A stretch of DNA of 48,322 nt from Rhodospirillaceae bacterium (lineage in GTDB: Bacteria; Pseudomonadota; Alphaproteobacteria; SMXQ01). The first letter of the stretch is position 1. Each line of letters opens with the position of its first letter. Positions 1-9,318 of the stretch are shown one piece after another. Location: NCBI GenBank assembly GCA_947474495.1, contig CANJIM010000015.1:1-48322 (forward strand). The letters run 5' to 3'. Position numbers and translations under genes: made by a program. The notes under the pieces were generated by a model that was not told the origin of the DNA, ran no database searches, and was given only the letters and a program-made list of their open reading frames with translations.

Positions 1-495
1 GAGGGCCAGTACCATGGCCAGGTCCTCGACGATCAGCCAGCCGACGGCGATCTGGCCGCGCTTGGTCTCGAGCAGACGCTTTTCTTCCAGGGCGCGCAAC
101 AGCACCACGGTGCTGGCGACCGAGAGCGCGAGGCCGAAGACGATGCCGGCCGGCACGTCCCAGCCGATCAGCAGCGCGAGGCCGATGCCGAGCACTGTGG
201 CGATGGCGATCTGCACGACGGCGCCGGGAATGGCGATCGCTTTAACCGCCAGCAGGTCTTTCGGCGAGAAATGCAGGCCGACGCCGAACATCAGCAGGAT
301 GACGCCGATTTCGGCCAATTCGAGGGCCAATGACTGATCGGCGACGAAGCCCGGTGTGTGCGGGCCGACGATGACGCCAGCCAGGATGTAGCCGACCAGC
401 GGCGAGATGCGGAACCGGTTGGCGATGGCACCGAGGATGAACGCCAGGACGAGGCCAATGACGATGGTGGCGACGAGTGGCGAGTGATGCGGCAT
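1..495 (-). CDS. K+/H+ antiporter, YbaL/KefB type (partial, N-terminal part only)
   Basis: The reading frame opens at ATG 495 and runs off the window at base 1, so only the first ~165 residues are present. The protein begins MPHHSPLVATIVIGLVLAF and continues through several hydrophobic segments with the glycine-rich stretches GYILAGVIVGPHTPGF, EIGVILLMFGVGLHFS and LALSVASTVVLLRALEE. These are hallmark blocks of the monovalent cation:proton antiporter-2 family, and the order and spacing are closest to what I recall of YbaL. The family exchanges K+ or other monovalent cations for protons in the inner membrane. The C-terminal NAD-binding (TrkA-N) domain expected of YbaL would lie outside the window. 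The gene is divergent from exonuclease III, with about 190 bases between them. The family call is firm; the exact member is less so. Confidence 0.85.
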   Translation of the reverse strand, partial: MPHHSPLVATIVIGLVLAFILGAIANRFRISPLVGYILAGVIVGPHTPGFVADQSLALELAEIGVILLMFGVGLHFSPKDLLAVKAIAIPGAVVQIAIATVLGIGLALLIGWDVPAGIVFGLALSVASTVVLLRALEEKRLLETKRGQIAVGWLIVEDLAMVLAL

Positions 496-685
496 CTGCG
501 GTTCGGCCCTCTTCTGCGGTTGTGCGGGGTCGCCTCCCTTTTTATGGACAGCGGGCGGCTGCATCAACCCACAATGACGTCAGGAGCGATTTTTGCGTTG
601 CATCACGGCTGACCCCGATCCCGCGATATGCTACGAAAACTGAGTATTTTAGTATTGAAGCTCTCTCGCAGCAGTCGGAGTCGTC

Positions 686-1495
686 GTGGTCAAGATCGCA
701 ACCTGGAACGTCAATTCGGTGAAGGCCCGCCTGCCTAACGTGCTGGCCTGGCTGAAAGAGGCCGCGCCCGATGTGGTGCTGTTCCAGGAAATCAAATGCA
801 TCGATGAAGGCTTCCCGCGCATGGAGTTCGAGGACCTCGGCTACAACGTCGCGGTCCACGGCCAGAAGACCTACAACGGCGTCGCCATCCTGTCGAAAAG
901 CCCGCTCGATGACATCCGCCGCGGCCTGCCCCACCTGGAAGAGAACGGCGTCGACGACCATGCACGCTATATCGAGGCCGTCACCGGCTTCGGCGATCTG
1001 GTGATCCGCGTCGCCTCCATCTATCTGCCGAACGGCAATCCCTCCGGCCAGCCGCCCGAGATCACCGAGAAATACGCCTATAAGCTGAAATGGATGGACC
1101 GCCTCAAGTCGCACGCGACGGAACTGCTCAAGCAGGAGGAGATGATCGTCCTCGGCGGCGACTACAACGTCATCCCCACCGAGCTCGATGTTTACGATCC
1201 CGACGCCTGGCGCGGCGACGCCCTATTCCGTTTGGAGACGCGCGACAAGTTCCGCGCTCTGCAGAACCTCGGCTTGACCGACGCCTTCAAGGCGCTGCAT
1301 CCGGTCGAGACCCATTGCTACACGTTCTGGGATTACCAGGGCGGCGCCTGGCAGAAGGACAACGGCATCCGCATCGACCATCTGCTGCTGTCGCCGCAGG
1401 CCGCCGACCGCCTCACCGGCTGCCAGATCGACCGCAAGCCGCGCGGCCAGGAGAAAGCCTCCGACCATACGCCGATCTGGTGCGAACTGACTTAA
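686..1495 (+). CDS. xthA: Exodeoxyribonuclease III
   Basis: A 269-residue protein of the exonuclease/endonuclease/phosphatase fold. It removes nucleotides 3'->5' from duplex DNA and cleaves at abasic sites in base-excision repair, in the cytoplasm. The start is a GTG at 686, preceded by CGGAG six bases upstream. Visible catalytic blocks are ATWNVNS (residues 5-11), the metal-binding Glu35 in FQEIK, the GGDYNV block near residue 154, and the C-terminal SDHTPIW with Asp260-His261. Length is normal for the family (about 260-270). The next gene downstream, a broken methyltransferase, starts 23 bases after the stop and may be cotranscribed. Confidence 0.95.
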   Translation: MVKIATWNVNSVKARLPNVLAWLKEAAPDVVLFQEIKCIDEGFPRMEFEDLGYNVAVHGQKTYNGVAILSKSPLDDIRRGLPHLEENGVDDHARYIEAVTGFGDLVIRVASIYLPNGNPSGQPPEITEKYAYKLKWMDRLKSHATELLKQEEMIVLGGDYNVIPTELDVYDPDAWRGDALFRLETRDKFRALQNLGLTDAFKALHPVETHCYTFWDYQGGAWQKDNGIRIDHLLLSPQAADRLTGCQIDRKPRGQEKASDHTPIWCELT

Positions 1496-1518
1496 GCCAA
1501 GAACGCAGGATTAACGGC

Positions 1519-2064
1519 ATGCCCGAACTTTTGCTTGGCTGCGGCTCGAACCGCGAAAAAATTCTGAAGGTACAGGACCGTCCGCAGGATTGGACCGATC
1601 TGACCACGCTAGACTTCAACGCCGATCACAAACCTAATGTCGTCTGGGATCTCGAAAACCTGCCCTACCCCTTCGCCGACGAGCAGTTTGACGAGATTCA
1701 TGCCTAGGAGGTGCTCGAACATACCGGTACGCAGGGCGACTGGAAGTTCTTCTTTGCCCAGTGGGCCGAGTTCTGGAGGATGCTGAAGCCCGGCGGCTAT
1801 TTTTGCGGCTCATGTCCGCTGCCGACAAGCGTTTGGGCCTGGGCCGATCCGTCGCATAAGCGGATCATAGCGCCGGAGACCCTGACTTTCCTCGATCAGT
1901 CGGAATATACCAAGCAAGTCGGCAAGACAGCCCTGTCCGACTTCCGCTTCTGCTATCAGGGCGATTTTCAACGCATGGGCACAAAAACAGCCGGCGAAAC
2001 CTTCTTTTTCGTGCTGCGCGCGGTGAAGCCGTCGCGCATTACTGCGCCGCAAGGCGCCGTCTAG
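1519..2064 (+). pseudogene. SAM-dependent methyltransferase gene interrupted by an in-frame TAG
   Basis: A short class I methyltransferase-like protein begins at ATG 1519 with MPELLLGCGSNREKIL, a compact SAM-binding motif I. It runs for 62 codons to ...FDEIHA and then hits TAG at 1705-1707. The same frame continues directly with EVLEHTG...FWRMLKPGG (the usual post-motif region of type-11 methyltransferases) to the stop at 2062-2064. Related proteins usually have an aromatic residue between ...EIHA and EVLEH, so a TAC or TAT to TAG change of one base explains the interruption. Restored length would be about 181 residues. No other disruption is visible. It could be a fresh pseudogene, a sequencing error, or, less likely, a read-through codon; a GTG at 1711 could restart translation of the C-terminal part. 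Its target is unknown. Confidence 0.75.
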
Positions 2065-2558
2065 GCCGTCAACGTCGCCGCCTTCACCGTGGCGGCGTGC
2101 GTCACCGGAAAATTTACCGAATTGGCGATGAAGCAGCCGTCATGGGCGGCCGCGTGCAGCGCCTTCGCTTTTTCGATCAACGCCGCATCGGCGATAACGA
2201 CCTCGGGCTTCAGCAGCACCGAGACGAAACGCATCTTCTTGTCTTGGATGGCCATCACGCCTTCCGCCTCGTCGCGATAGGAGACGACGCCGATGCCCAC
2301 ACGGGCGCATTCGGCGAGATAGCTCAGCGCATGGCAGGCCGATAGCGCCGCCACCAGCATGTCTTCCGGATTGTACAATTTGGGATCGCCGCGAAAGGCT
2401 TCCGCCGCCGAGGCGATCAGCGGCGGCTTGCCCGGCATCTCGACGCGGCATTCGCGCGAATAGCCGTCATAAGTCGCACGCGGCCCGTCAGGCGAGACGA
2501 CGAGCGGCGCGCCGGTCCATGTCAGCGTCGCGACGAAGCGATGTTCGCGGGCGGACAT
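2061..2558 (-). CDS. OsmC family peroxiredoxin-like protein
   Basis: A 165-residue OsmC/Ohr-fold protein. Such proteins reduce organic or fatty-acid hydroperoxides with a pair of conserved cysteines. Both are present: Cys75 in LSACHALSYL and Cys142 in DGCFIANS. The start chosen is ATG 2558 (MSAREHRF), because the longer open frame upstream is arginine-rich and overlaps ilvD. The gene starts 14 bases after the ilvD stop on the same strand, so the two are probably cotranscribed. Its TAG stop overlaps the TAG stop of the convergent methyltransferase gene within a single CTAG. The subclass (OsmC against Ohr or YhfA-like) is not resolved. Confidence 0.88.
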   Translation of the reverse strand: MSAREHRFVATLTWTGAPLVVSPDGPRATYDGYSRECRVEMPGKPPLIASAAEAFRGDPKLYNPEDMLVAALSACHALSYLAECARVGIGVVSYRDEAEGVMAIQDKKMRFVSVLLKPEVVIADAALIEKAKALHAAAHDGCFIANSVNFPVTHAATVKAATLTA

Positions 2559-2572
2559 GGACCGGCGTCCGA

Positions 2573-4309
2573 CTAAATGTCGGCGTAGGTGTGCGTCTCG
2601 GCCTTGCCACCGCCGTGGGTCACGGCGCCGAGATGCGCCGGGCCGACGAGCTGGGCGTATTTCCACAAGGCGCCCGACTGATGGTTATGGGCGCGCGGCT
2701 TCCACTCCTTGCGGCGCGCCTCCAGTTCGGCGGCCGACAGTTCGACGTCGAGTTTGCCTGTGTTGGCGTCGATGACGATGATGTCGCCTTCTTTCAAAAG
2801 GCCGATCGGTCCGCCGACCGCCGCTTCCGGACCGACATGGCCGACGCAGAAGCCGCGCGTACCGCCGGAGAAGCGGCCATCAGTGATCAACGCCACGGTC
2901 TCGCCCATGCCTTCGCCGTACAGCGCGGCGGTGGTGGAGAGCATTTCGCGCATACCGGGTCCACCCTTCGGACCCTCGTAACGGATGACGATGACGTCGC
3001 CCGGCTTGATCTTCTTGTTCACAACGGCGGCGAAGGCGTCGTCTTCGCAATCGAACACGCGGGCCGGGCCCTTGAAGGTCAGGGTCTTCATGCCGGCGAC
3101 CTTCACGATGGCGCCATCGGGCGCAAGCGTGCCCTTCAGGCCAACGACGCCACCGGTGACGGTGATCGGCTTGTTGGCCGGCATCACCACATCCTGATTG
3201 GTCGGGAACACCACGTCCTTGTGGTTCTCGGCCAGCGTCTTGCCGGTCACGGTCATGCAGTCGCCGTCGAGAATGCCGTGATCGAGCATCGTCTTGATGA
3301 CGACGGGGATGCCGCCGATCTCATACAGATCCTTCGCCACGTACTTGCCGCCCGGCTTGAGCGAAGCGATGTAGGGCGTTTCCTTGAAGATCTTCGCCAC
3401 GTCATCGAGGGTAAAGTCGATGCCGGCCTCATGGGCCATGGCCGGCAGATGCAAGCCGGCATTGGTCGAACCGCCGGTGGCGGCGACGACGCGCGCCGCA
3501 TTTTCCAGCGAGCGGCGCGTCACGATGTCGCGCGGACGGATGCCGAGCGCGAGCAGGTTCATCACGGCGCGACCCGAGGCTTCGGCATAGGCATCGCGGC
3601 TCTCATAAGGTGCCGGGGCGCCGGCCGAAGCCGGCAGCGCGAGGCCGATGGCCTCGGACACGCAGGCCATGGTGTTGGCAGTGAACTGGCCGCCGCAGGA
3701 GCCGGCCGACGGACAGGCGACGCATTCCAGCTCATGCAGCTCGGCGTCCGACATCTTGCCGGCGGCGTGCATGCCGACGCCTTCGAACACGTCGACGACG
3801 GTCACGTCGCGGCCCTGGAAGCGGCCCGGCAGAATGGTGCCGCCATAGAGGAACACGCTCGGCACGTTGAGGCGGATCATCGCCATCATCATGCCCGGTA
3901 GCGACTTGTCGCAGCCGGCGAGTCCGACGAGCGCGTCGTAGCAATGGCCGCGCATGGTCAGCTCGACCGAATCGGCGATGATGTCGCGGCTGACCAGCGA
4001 CGACTTCATGCCCTCATGGCCCATAGCGATGCCGTCGGTGACGGTGATGGTGGTGAATTCGCGCGGGGATCCGAACGCAGCCTTGACGCCGGTCTTCACC
4101 GCTTGAGCCTGGCGGTTGAGCGTAATGTTGCAGGGCGCTGCTTCGTTCCAGCAGGTCGCGACTCCGACGAAGGGCTGATTGATCTCTTCTTCGGTCATGC
4201 CCATCGCGTAGTAGTAGGAGCGATGGGGCGCGCGCTCGGGGCCGACCGTGGTGTGGCGGCTCGGCAGCTTGGACTTGTCGAAAACGGGGCGCTTCATATC
4301 GTCGGGCAT
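2573..4309 (-). CDS. ilvD: Dihydroxy-acid dehydratase
   Basis: A 578-residue IlvD/Edd family enzyme. It dehydrates 2,3-dihydroxy-isovalerate and 2,3-dihydroxy-3-methylvalerate to the 2-keto acids, the third common step of valine and isoleucine synthesis. The three iron-sulfur cysteines are Cys60 (WNEAAPCN), Cys133 ([10 protein letters not shown]) and Cys205 ([14 protein letters not shown]), spaced 73 and 72 residues apart. The length matches the branched-chain enzyme rather than sugar-acid dehydratases, although sugar-acid members exist and cannot be wholly excluded. Start ATG 4309 has AAGGTG five bases upstream. An osmC-like gene follows 14 bases after the stop. The gene is not beside other ilv genes. 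Confidence 0.93.
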   Translation of the reverse strand: MPDDMKRPVFDKSKLPSRHTTVGPERAPHRSYYYAMGMTEEEINQPFVGVATCWNEAAPCNITLNRQAQAVKTGVKAAFGSPREFTTITVTDGIAMGHEGMKSSLVSRDIIADSVELTMRGHCYDALVGLAGCDKSLPGMMMAMIRLNVPSVFLYGGTILPGRFQGRDVTVVDVFEGVGMHAAGKMSDAELHELECVACPSAGSCGGQFTANTMACVSEAIGLALPASAGAPAPYESRDAYAEASGRAVMNLLALGIRPRDIVTRRSLENAARVVAATGGSTNAGLHLPAMAHEAGIDFTLDDVAKIFKETPYIASLKPGGKYVAKDLYEIGGIPVVIKTMLDHGILDGDCMTVTGKTLAENHKDVVFPTNQDVVMPANKPITVTGGVVGLKGTLAPDGAIVKVAGMKTLTFKGPARVFDCEDDAFAAVVNKKIKPGDVIVIRYEGPKGGPGMREMLSTTAALYGEGMGETVALITDGRFSGGTRGFCVGHVGPEAAVGGPIGLLKEGDIIVIDANTGKLDVELSAAELEARRKEWKPRAHNHQSGALWKYAQLVGPAHLGAVTHGGGKAETHTYADI

Positions 4310-4407
4310 GGGGGCACCTTGGGTCAGCGGATACGATCAAACGGCTCTCTTGCAGGCCGTTACCATAGGCAAGTGGACCGGGCCGGGCAAGCCGGCGCGG
4401 CAGCGAA

Positions 4408-7095
4408 CTAGGCGGCCGAAAGCCGCGCCAGGGCTTCCACGAGCTTGGCCTTGGCTGTCTCGAAACTGGCCTGACGCTCGCGGTTTTCCTCGATGATCTC
4501 GGGCGGGGCTTTCGCGACGAAGGCTTCGTTCGAGAGCTTGGACACCACCTTGCCGATCTCCGCGTCGGTCTTGGCGATTTCCTTTTTCAGGCGCGCCTGC
4601 TCCTGCGCGACGTCGATGAGGCCGGCGATCGGCAGCACGACGGTCGCCTCGTCGACGACGAACTGGATGGCGCCCTTCGGCACCTCGCCGGCGAGTGGCT
4701 CGGCCGATTCCAGCCGGGCGAGCGTGAGGATCAGGCTCTTGTGGGTGGCGAAGCGCTTGAGCGTCGTCTCCGACGCGCCTTTCAGTGACAGGGCGATCTT
4801 GGCGGACGGCGGCACGTTCATTTCAGAGCGCACGGCGCGGACTGCATCGATCAAACGAACGACCCAATCCATTTCGGCGAGGGCGTCGGGCGCTTGCCAG
4901 CCGGCATTCGGGCGCGGCCATTCGGCGGAGATCAGGCTTCCGCCCTTCCCCTCCGTGAGATTCTCCCACAGTTCGTCGGTGAGGAACGGCATGATCGGAT
5001 GCAGCAGATGCAGGATACGGCCGAGCACCCACGCGGAGGTCGCGCGCGTTTCCGCTTTGGCAGCTTCGTCTTCGCCCTGGAACAGCGGCTTGGCGAATTC
5101 GAGATACCAGTCGCAATAGGTGCCCCAGGCGAATTGGTAAAGCGCGTTGGCCGCTTCGTTGAATTTGTAGCCGTCGATGGCGGCTTCGACCTGGCCGACG
5201 CATTCAGCGAGGCGGCTGACGATCCAGCGGTTGACGACGATCCGCGCCTTGGCCGGATCGTAATCGGCGGTCAGCGCGCAACTGTTCATCTCGTTGAAGC
5301 GCGCGGCGTTCCAGATCTTGGTGGCGAAGTTGCGGTAGCCCTCGACGCGGCTCTCGGCGAGCTTGAGATCGCGGCCCTGCGCCGCCATGGCGGTCAGCGT
5401 GAAGCGCAGCGCATCGGCGCCGAACTTGTCGATCAGGTCGAGCGGGTCGACGACATTGCCCTTCGATTTGGACATCTTCTGGCCCTTCTCGTCGCGCACC
5501 AGGGCGTGGACGTAGACGGTGCGGAAGGGCACGTCCTTCATGAAGTGCAGACTCAGCATCATCATGCGGGCGACCCAGAAGAAGATGATGTCGAAGCCGG
5601 TCACCAGCACGTCGGTCGGATAGTAGCGCGCGACGTCCTTGGCGTTGTCCGGCCAGCCGAGGGTCGAGAAGGCCCACAGGCCCGACGAGAACCAGGTGTC
5701 GAGCACGTCGGCATCGCGGCGCAGTTCGACCGCCTTGCCGTAATGCTTGGCCGCATCGGCCTGCGCTTCGGTTTCATCGTAGGCGACAAAGACCTTGTCG
5801 TCCGGGCCGTACCAGGCAGGAATCTGATGGCCCCACCAGAGCTGGCGCGAGATGCACCAGGGCTCGATGTTGTTCATCCAGTGGAAGTAGGTCTTCTCCT
5901 GCGCCTTCGGCACGAAGACCGTGCGGCCGTCCTCGACAGCGGCAATGGCCGGACCGGCGAGTTTCTTGGCGTCGACGTACCACTGCTCGGTCAGATAGGG
6001 CTCGACCGGCACGCCGGAGCGGTCGCCGTGCGGCACGACATGGGGATGTAGATCGGTCTTGACCAACAGCCCCTGCTCTTCCAGCTCGGCGAGGATCTGC
6101 TTGCGCGCGACGAAGCGGTCGAGGCCACGATAGGCGGCCGGCGCATTGTCGTTGATCTGCGCCTCGGCGGTGAAGATATTGATCGCCTCAAGCTTGTGGC
6201 GCTTGCCGACCTCGAAGTCGTTGAAGTCATGCGCCGGCGTGATCTTGACCGCGCCGCTGCCCTTCTCGGGATCGGAATATTCGTCGGCAACGATGGGAAT
6301 CTTACGGCCGACCAGCGGCAGCACCGCGAACTTGCCGATCAGGTGCTTCCACTTTTCATCGGTCGGATGGACCGCGACGCCGGTATCGCCGAGCAATGTC
6401 TCGGGGCGCGTCGTGGCGACCGTGATGAATTCGCCGGGCATGCCGTCGATCGGATAGTTGATGTGCCAGAGATGGCCCTTCACCTCGCGCTGCTCGACCT
6501 CGAGGTCGGAGATCGCGGTGAGGAACTTCGGGTCCCAATTGACGAGGCGCTTGTCCTTGTAGATCAGGCCTTCTTTGTAGAGATCGACGAACACCTTGAG
6601 CACGGCCTTGGACAGGCCGGCGTCCATGGTGAAGCGCTCGCGCGACCAATCGAGCGAGGCGCCGAGGCGGCGCAGCTGGCGCGTGATAGTGCCGCCGCTC
6701 TCGGCTTTCCATTCCCAGACTTTCTCCAGGAAGGCGGCGCGGTCGAGCAGCTTGTCGTTGGTCGGCAGTTTCGCCGCCGCGCCGCGCGCGAGGCCGATGC
6801 CCTGCGCCGCGAGCTGGCGCTCGACGACCATTTGCGTGGCGATGCCGGCATGATCGGTGCCGGGCATCCACAGGGCGTCGAAGCCCTTCATGCGCTTGTA
6901 GCGCACCAGCACGTCCTGCAGCGTGTTGTTGAGCGCATGGCCCATGTGCAGGCTGCCGGTAACGTTCGGCGGCGGGATGACGATGGTGAACGGCGGGCGG
7001 TCGCTGTCCGGCTGGGCCGTGAAGGCGCCGGACTGCTCCCATTTGGCGTAATGCTTCGCCTCGACCTCAGCGGGCCGGAAGGTCTTTTCCAGCAC
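4408..7095 (-). CDS. valS: Valine--tRNA ligase
   Basis: An 895-residue class Ia aminoacyl-tRNA synthetase that charges tRNA-Val. The HIGH signature is HMGH at residues 50-53, within PPNVTGSLHMGHALNNT, and the KMSKS loop is at 540-544. The central editing (CP1) domain includes the TTRPETLLGDTGVAVHP block. The C-terminal ~70 residues are charged and heptad-like (QEQARLKKEIAKTDAEIGKV), the usual tRNA-binding coiled coil of ValRS. The start is a GTG at 7095 with GAGG six bases upstream. The gene lies downstream of a PopZ-like gene on the same strand, an arrangement familiar from alphaproteobacteria. Confidence 0.97.
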   Translation of the reverse strand: MLEKTFRPAEVEAKHYAKWEQSGAFTAQPDSDRPPFTIVIPPPNVTGSLHMGHALNNTLQDVLVRYKRMKGFDALWMPGTDHAGIATQMVVERQLAAQGIGLARGAAAKLPTNDKLLDRAAFLEKVWEWKAESGGTITRQLRRLGASLDWSRERFTMDAGLSKAVLKVFVDLYKEGLIYKDKRLVNWDPKFLTAISDLEVEQREVKGHLWHINYPIDGMPGEFITVATTRPETLLGDTGVAVHPTDEKWKHLIGKFAVLPLVGRKIPIVADEYSDPEKGSGAVKITPAHDFNDFEVGKRHKLEAINIFTAEAQINDNAPAAYRGLDRFVARKQILAELEEQGLLVKTDLHPHVVPHGDRSGVPVEPYLTEQWYVDAKKLAGPAIAAVEDGRTVFVPKAQEKTYFHWMNNIEPWCISRQLWWGHQIPAWYGPDDKVFVAYDETEAQADAAKHYGKAVELRRDADVLDTWFSSGLWAFSTLGWPDNAKDVARYYPTDVLVTGFDIIFFWVARMMMLSLHFMKDVPFRTVYVHALVRDEKGQKMSKSKGNVVDPLDLIDKFGADALRFTLTAMAAQGRDLKLAESRVEGYRNFATKIWNAARFNEMNSCALTADYDPAKARIVVNRWIVSRLAECVGQVEAAIDGYKFNEAANALYQFAWGTYCDWYLEFAKPLFQGEDEAAKAETRATSAWVLGRILHLLHPIMPFLTDELWENLTEGKGGSLISAEWPRPNAGWQAPDALAEMDWVVRLIDAVRAVRSEMNVPPSAKIALSLKGASETTLKRFATHKSLILTLARLESAEPLAGEVPKGAIQFVVDEATVVLPIAGLIDVAQEQARLKKEIAKTDAEIGKVVSKLSNEAFVAKAPPEIIEENRERQASFETAKAKLVEALARLSAA

Positions 7096-7164
7096 GGAGT
7101 GCCTCGTAACCTTGGGATGATGAACGATACGCCGGCGGCGCCGGCGCGAATATGTGTGCGGAGA

Positions 7165-7791
7165 CTATTCTTCCGCGCGGCGCGACAAGCGCTCCAGTTC
7201 CTTGCGGACCAGGCGCTCGGCCATCGGCGGCAGGTTCTTGTCGAGCCATTCCTTGATCATCGGGCGGATCATTTCCTGCACGAGATCTTCAAGCGTACGG
7301 CCGCTGCCGAGCGAGAGCCCGCTGTCGCGGCTCTGCGAGGAGCGCGCCAACGCCGCGAAGGCGACCGCGGTCGCGCCGGCGGCGGTCGCCGACATCAGGC
7401 CTTCCTCGATCCCCGTGGGCTTGGCTTGGCCAATCACTTCTTCCGAGGAGAACTCGATCTTATCGTCCTGGGCGTCGTCCATCGTTACCTCTGAATTTTC
7501 GTCCGGCTCACCGGCTGCCCTGTCCTCCGGCAGCGGCGGAATATCGTCGTCCAGATCGGCTTCCGTCTCGGCCTTGTCCTCGTCCGCCGGTGCGTCCAAC
7601 GGCGCCTTCAGGCTGACGACCGAGCCGTCTTCGGCCACCATCTGGGTCAATTCGAGGACGTTATCCTCAGGCGCGATGCCGCCGACGGGGGCGGCCGGAC
7701 TGCCCTCCTCGTCATTTTCCGAAATGATGCGGCGAATGGAGGCGAGAATCTCCTCCATGCTCGGTTCTGGTTGGGCCTTGGTGTCGCTCAT
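7165..7791 (-). CDS. PopZ-like polar organizing protein (DUF2497)
   Basis: A 208-residue acidic protein with the layout of PopZ. It has a short conserved N-terminal helix (SMEEILASIRRIISE, residues 11-25), a long acidic and proline-containing low-complexity middle, and a conserved C-terminal helical block (LEDLVQEMIRPMIKEWLDKN onward, to RLVRKELERLSRR). In Caulobacter and relatives PopZ self-assembles at a cell pole and anchors the ParB/parS centromere and signalling proteins. The C-terminal oligomerisation block and the valS neighbour support the assignment. The gene ends 69 bases before valS. The role in this organism is inferred from family and position. Confidence 0.88.
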   Translation of the reverse strand: MSDTKAQPEPSMEEILASIRRIISENDEEGSPAAPVGGIAPEDNVLELTQMVAEDGSVVSLKAPLDAPADEDKAETEADLDDDIPPLPEDRAAGEPDENSEVTMDDAQDDKIEFSSEEVIGQAKPTGIEEGLMSATAAGATAVAFAALARSSQSRDSGLSLGSGRTLEDLVQEMIRPMIKEWLDKNLPPMAERLVRKELERLSRRAEE

Positions 7792-7931
7792 CTCGGATAT
7801 GCCGCGCTATCGTCTGCCGTGGCGCCGTTTGGACGCCTGTTTTTCACTGTAACAAACTCTTCATGGCAACGGTAGCCGCTCGACGCCTCAAACCTGGGCC
7901 AAAAGCGCTAAAAGCCGGGGCCGAAAGCCGA

Positions 7932-9302
7932 TTATTCGCCTTCGATCGAGTTGCCCCACCATTTGCCGCGCATATCCTTGTAATTTTTCTCTTCATCGTA
8001 ATACGGAACCTGCAACCCAAGTTCACGCGCGGTCAGTGAGCCGATCGCGGCTTTCAGTTCATAAGCGGCGTAGATTTCGTTCCGCTGGGCGCCTACAAGA
8101 TTGGCCTTGGCGGTGAGCAGGCTTTGTTCCGCATCGAGCACATCGAGCACGGTGCGCGAACCGACTAGCGCTTCTTTCTCAACGCCATCCAAGGCGATCT
8201 GGCTCGCTTGGATTTCCGAATCGTAAGCACGCAGACTGGCGCTGGCGGTTTCGAGCGATAGCCAAGCGCGAGCCGCACTCTCCATGGCATCACCACGCGC
8301 GTCGTCGACCTGGAATTGGCGTTGAAAGGCCGTTTCCTTGGCTGCGCGGATGCGCGCGGCAATCCCACCGGCTGTATAGAGCGGCACCGAGATTTCAGCC
8401 GTGATGGACGCGCTATTGGCCTCGGTGCTGCGGCTGGTCGTCGACGAGCGATCGACGGACATGGTCCCGCGAACATTCAATTTGGGCCAAAGCTCTCCCT
8501 CAATCGCGCGGATGTTCTCCCGGGCCGACTGCGCCGTATATTCCGAGGCAAGTACATCGGGATAGCGGGCAGAAGAGACGCTGATGGCCTCATCTTGCAT
8601 GACCGGCAGATTGCCCGGAACCTTGGGCACGACGAAATTGCCCTGCGGATCGCCAACAGCATTACGGTAAACAGCGCGAGACGCGGCGAGGTTGCCTTCG
8701 GCCTGAATGCGGTTGGCGGTCGCGCGCGCCAAACCCGCCTCGGACTGCGCGACGTCGGTGCGGGTGATTTCGCCGACGAGGAAGCGGTCATTGGCGGCCT
8801 CGAGCCGACGGCGCAACCGCTGCTCATTATTGATATTGAGGTCGAGCAATGCCTGGTCGCGCACTACGTTGACATAAGCCGACATGGCGGCAAACAAAAT
8901 CTGTTGCTCGGTGGTGACCAAACGAGCGCGGGCAGCCAGAACGTCTTTCTCGGCCCGATTGGTCGCGGCGTCAGCCACAGGATCGTAGAGAGGCTGGACG
9001 ATGCTGAGATCGGCGCCCCGCGGCGTAGTGTAGCGCGTCGCCGGCGAGCGAGTATTGCTGTAGCTCTGGGAGCGAGAAATATCAGCTCCAGCAGATACAA
9101 TCGGACGCCAGCGCGAGAGGGCCTGAGAGACGCCTTGATCGGTTGCGCGCAGAGCAGCGCGCGCCGCGAGCAGTGTCGAATTGGTCTCGTAGGCGCGGGT
9201 CAGGGCTTCGTCGAGTGTTTCCGCCGAGAGCGGCGAGGCTAGCGAGGTCGTGGCGAGCAATACAGCGATAGCGATCAAACTACGGGAGCGAAACAGGAGC
9301 AT
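7932..9302 (-). CDS. tolC: TolC family outer membrane protein
   Basis: A 456-residue outer-membrane channel of the TolC family, the exit duct for type I secretion and tripartite efflux pumps. The start chosen is ATG 9302, with AAGGTGA about eight bases upstream; the open frame extends further, but only as a basic tail overlapping the upstream gene. Residues 1-27 form a signal peptide (cut after SPLSA), followed directly by ETLDEALTRAYETNSTLLAARAALRA, the typical first TolC helix. The repeat-like second half (RTVLDVLDAEQSLLTAKANLVGAQRNE) is also typical. It follows the Pcm-like gene by 16 bases, a common alphaproteobacterial pairing. The RND pump at 14.7-18.9 kb has no local outer-membrane partner and could use this channel. 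Confidence 0.93.
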   Translation of the reverse strand: MLLFRSRSLIAIAVLLATTSLASPLSAETLDEALTRAYETNSTLLAARAALRATDQGVSQALSRWRPIVSAGADISRSQSYSNTRSPATRYTTPRGADLSIVQPLYDPVADAATNRAEKDVLAARARLVTTEQQILFAAMSAYVNVVRDQALLDLNINNEQRLRRRLEAANDRFLVGEITRTDVAQSEAGLARATANRIQAEGNLAASRAVYRNAVGDPQGNFVVPKVPGNLPVMQDEAISVSSARYPDVLASEYTAQSARENIRAIEGELWPKLNVRGTMSVDRSSTTSRSTEANSASITAEISVPLYTAGGIAARIRAAKETAFQRQFQVDDARGDAMESAARAWLSLETASASLRAYDSEIQASQIALDGVEKEALVGSRTVLDVLDAEQSLLTAKANLVGAQRNEIYAAYELKAAIGSLTARELGLQVPYYDEEKNYKDMRGKWWGNSIEGE

Positions 9303-9318
9303 CAGGCTCACCTTACTG

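Noticed and set aside
2519-3901. A 460-codon open frame opposite ilvD
   Set aside because: It mirrors a certain gene, is rich in Arg, Asp, Gly and His in a pattern typical of reverse-strand GC-rich frames, and matches no family.
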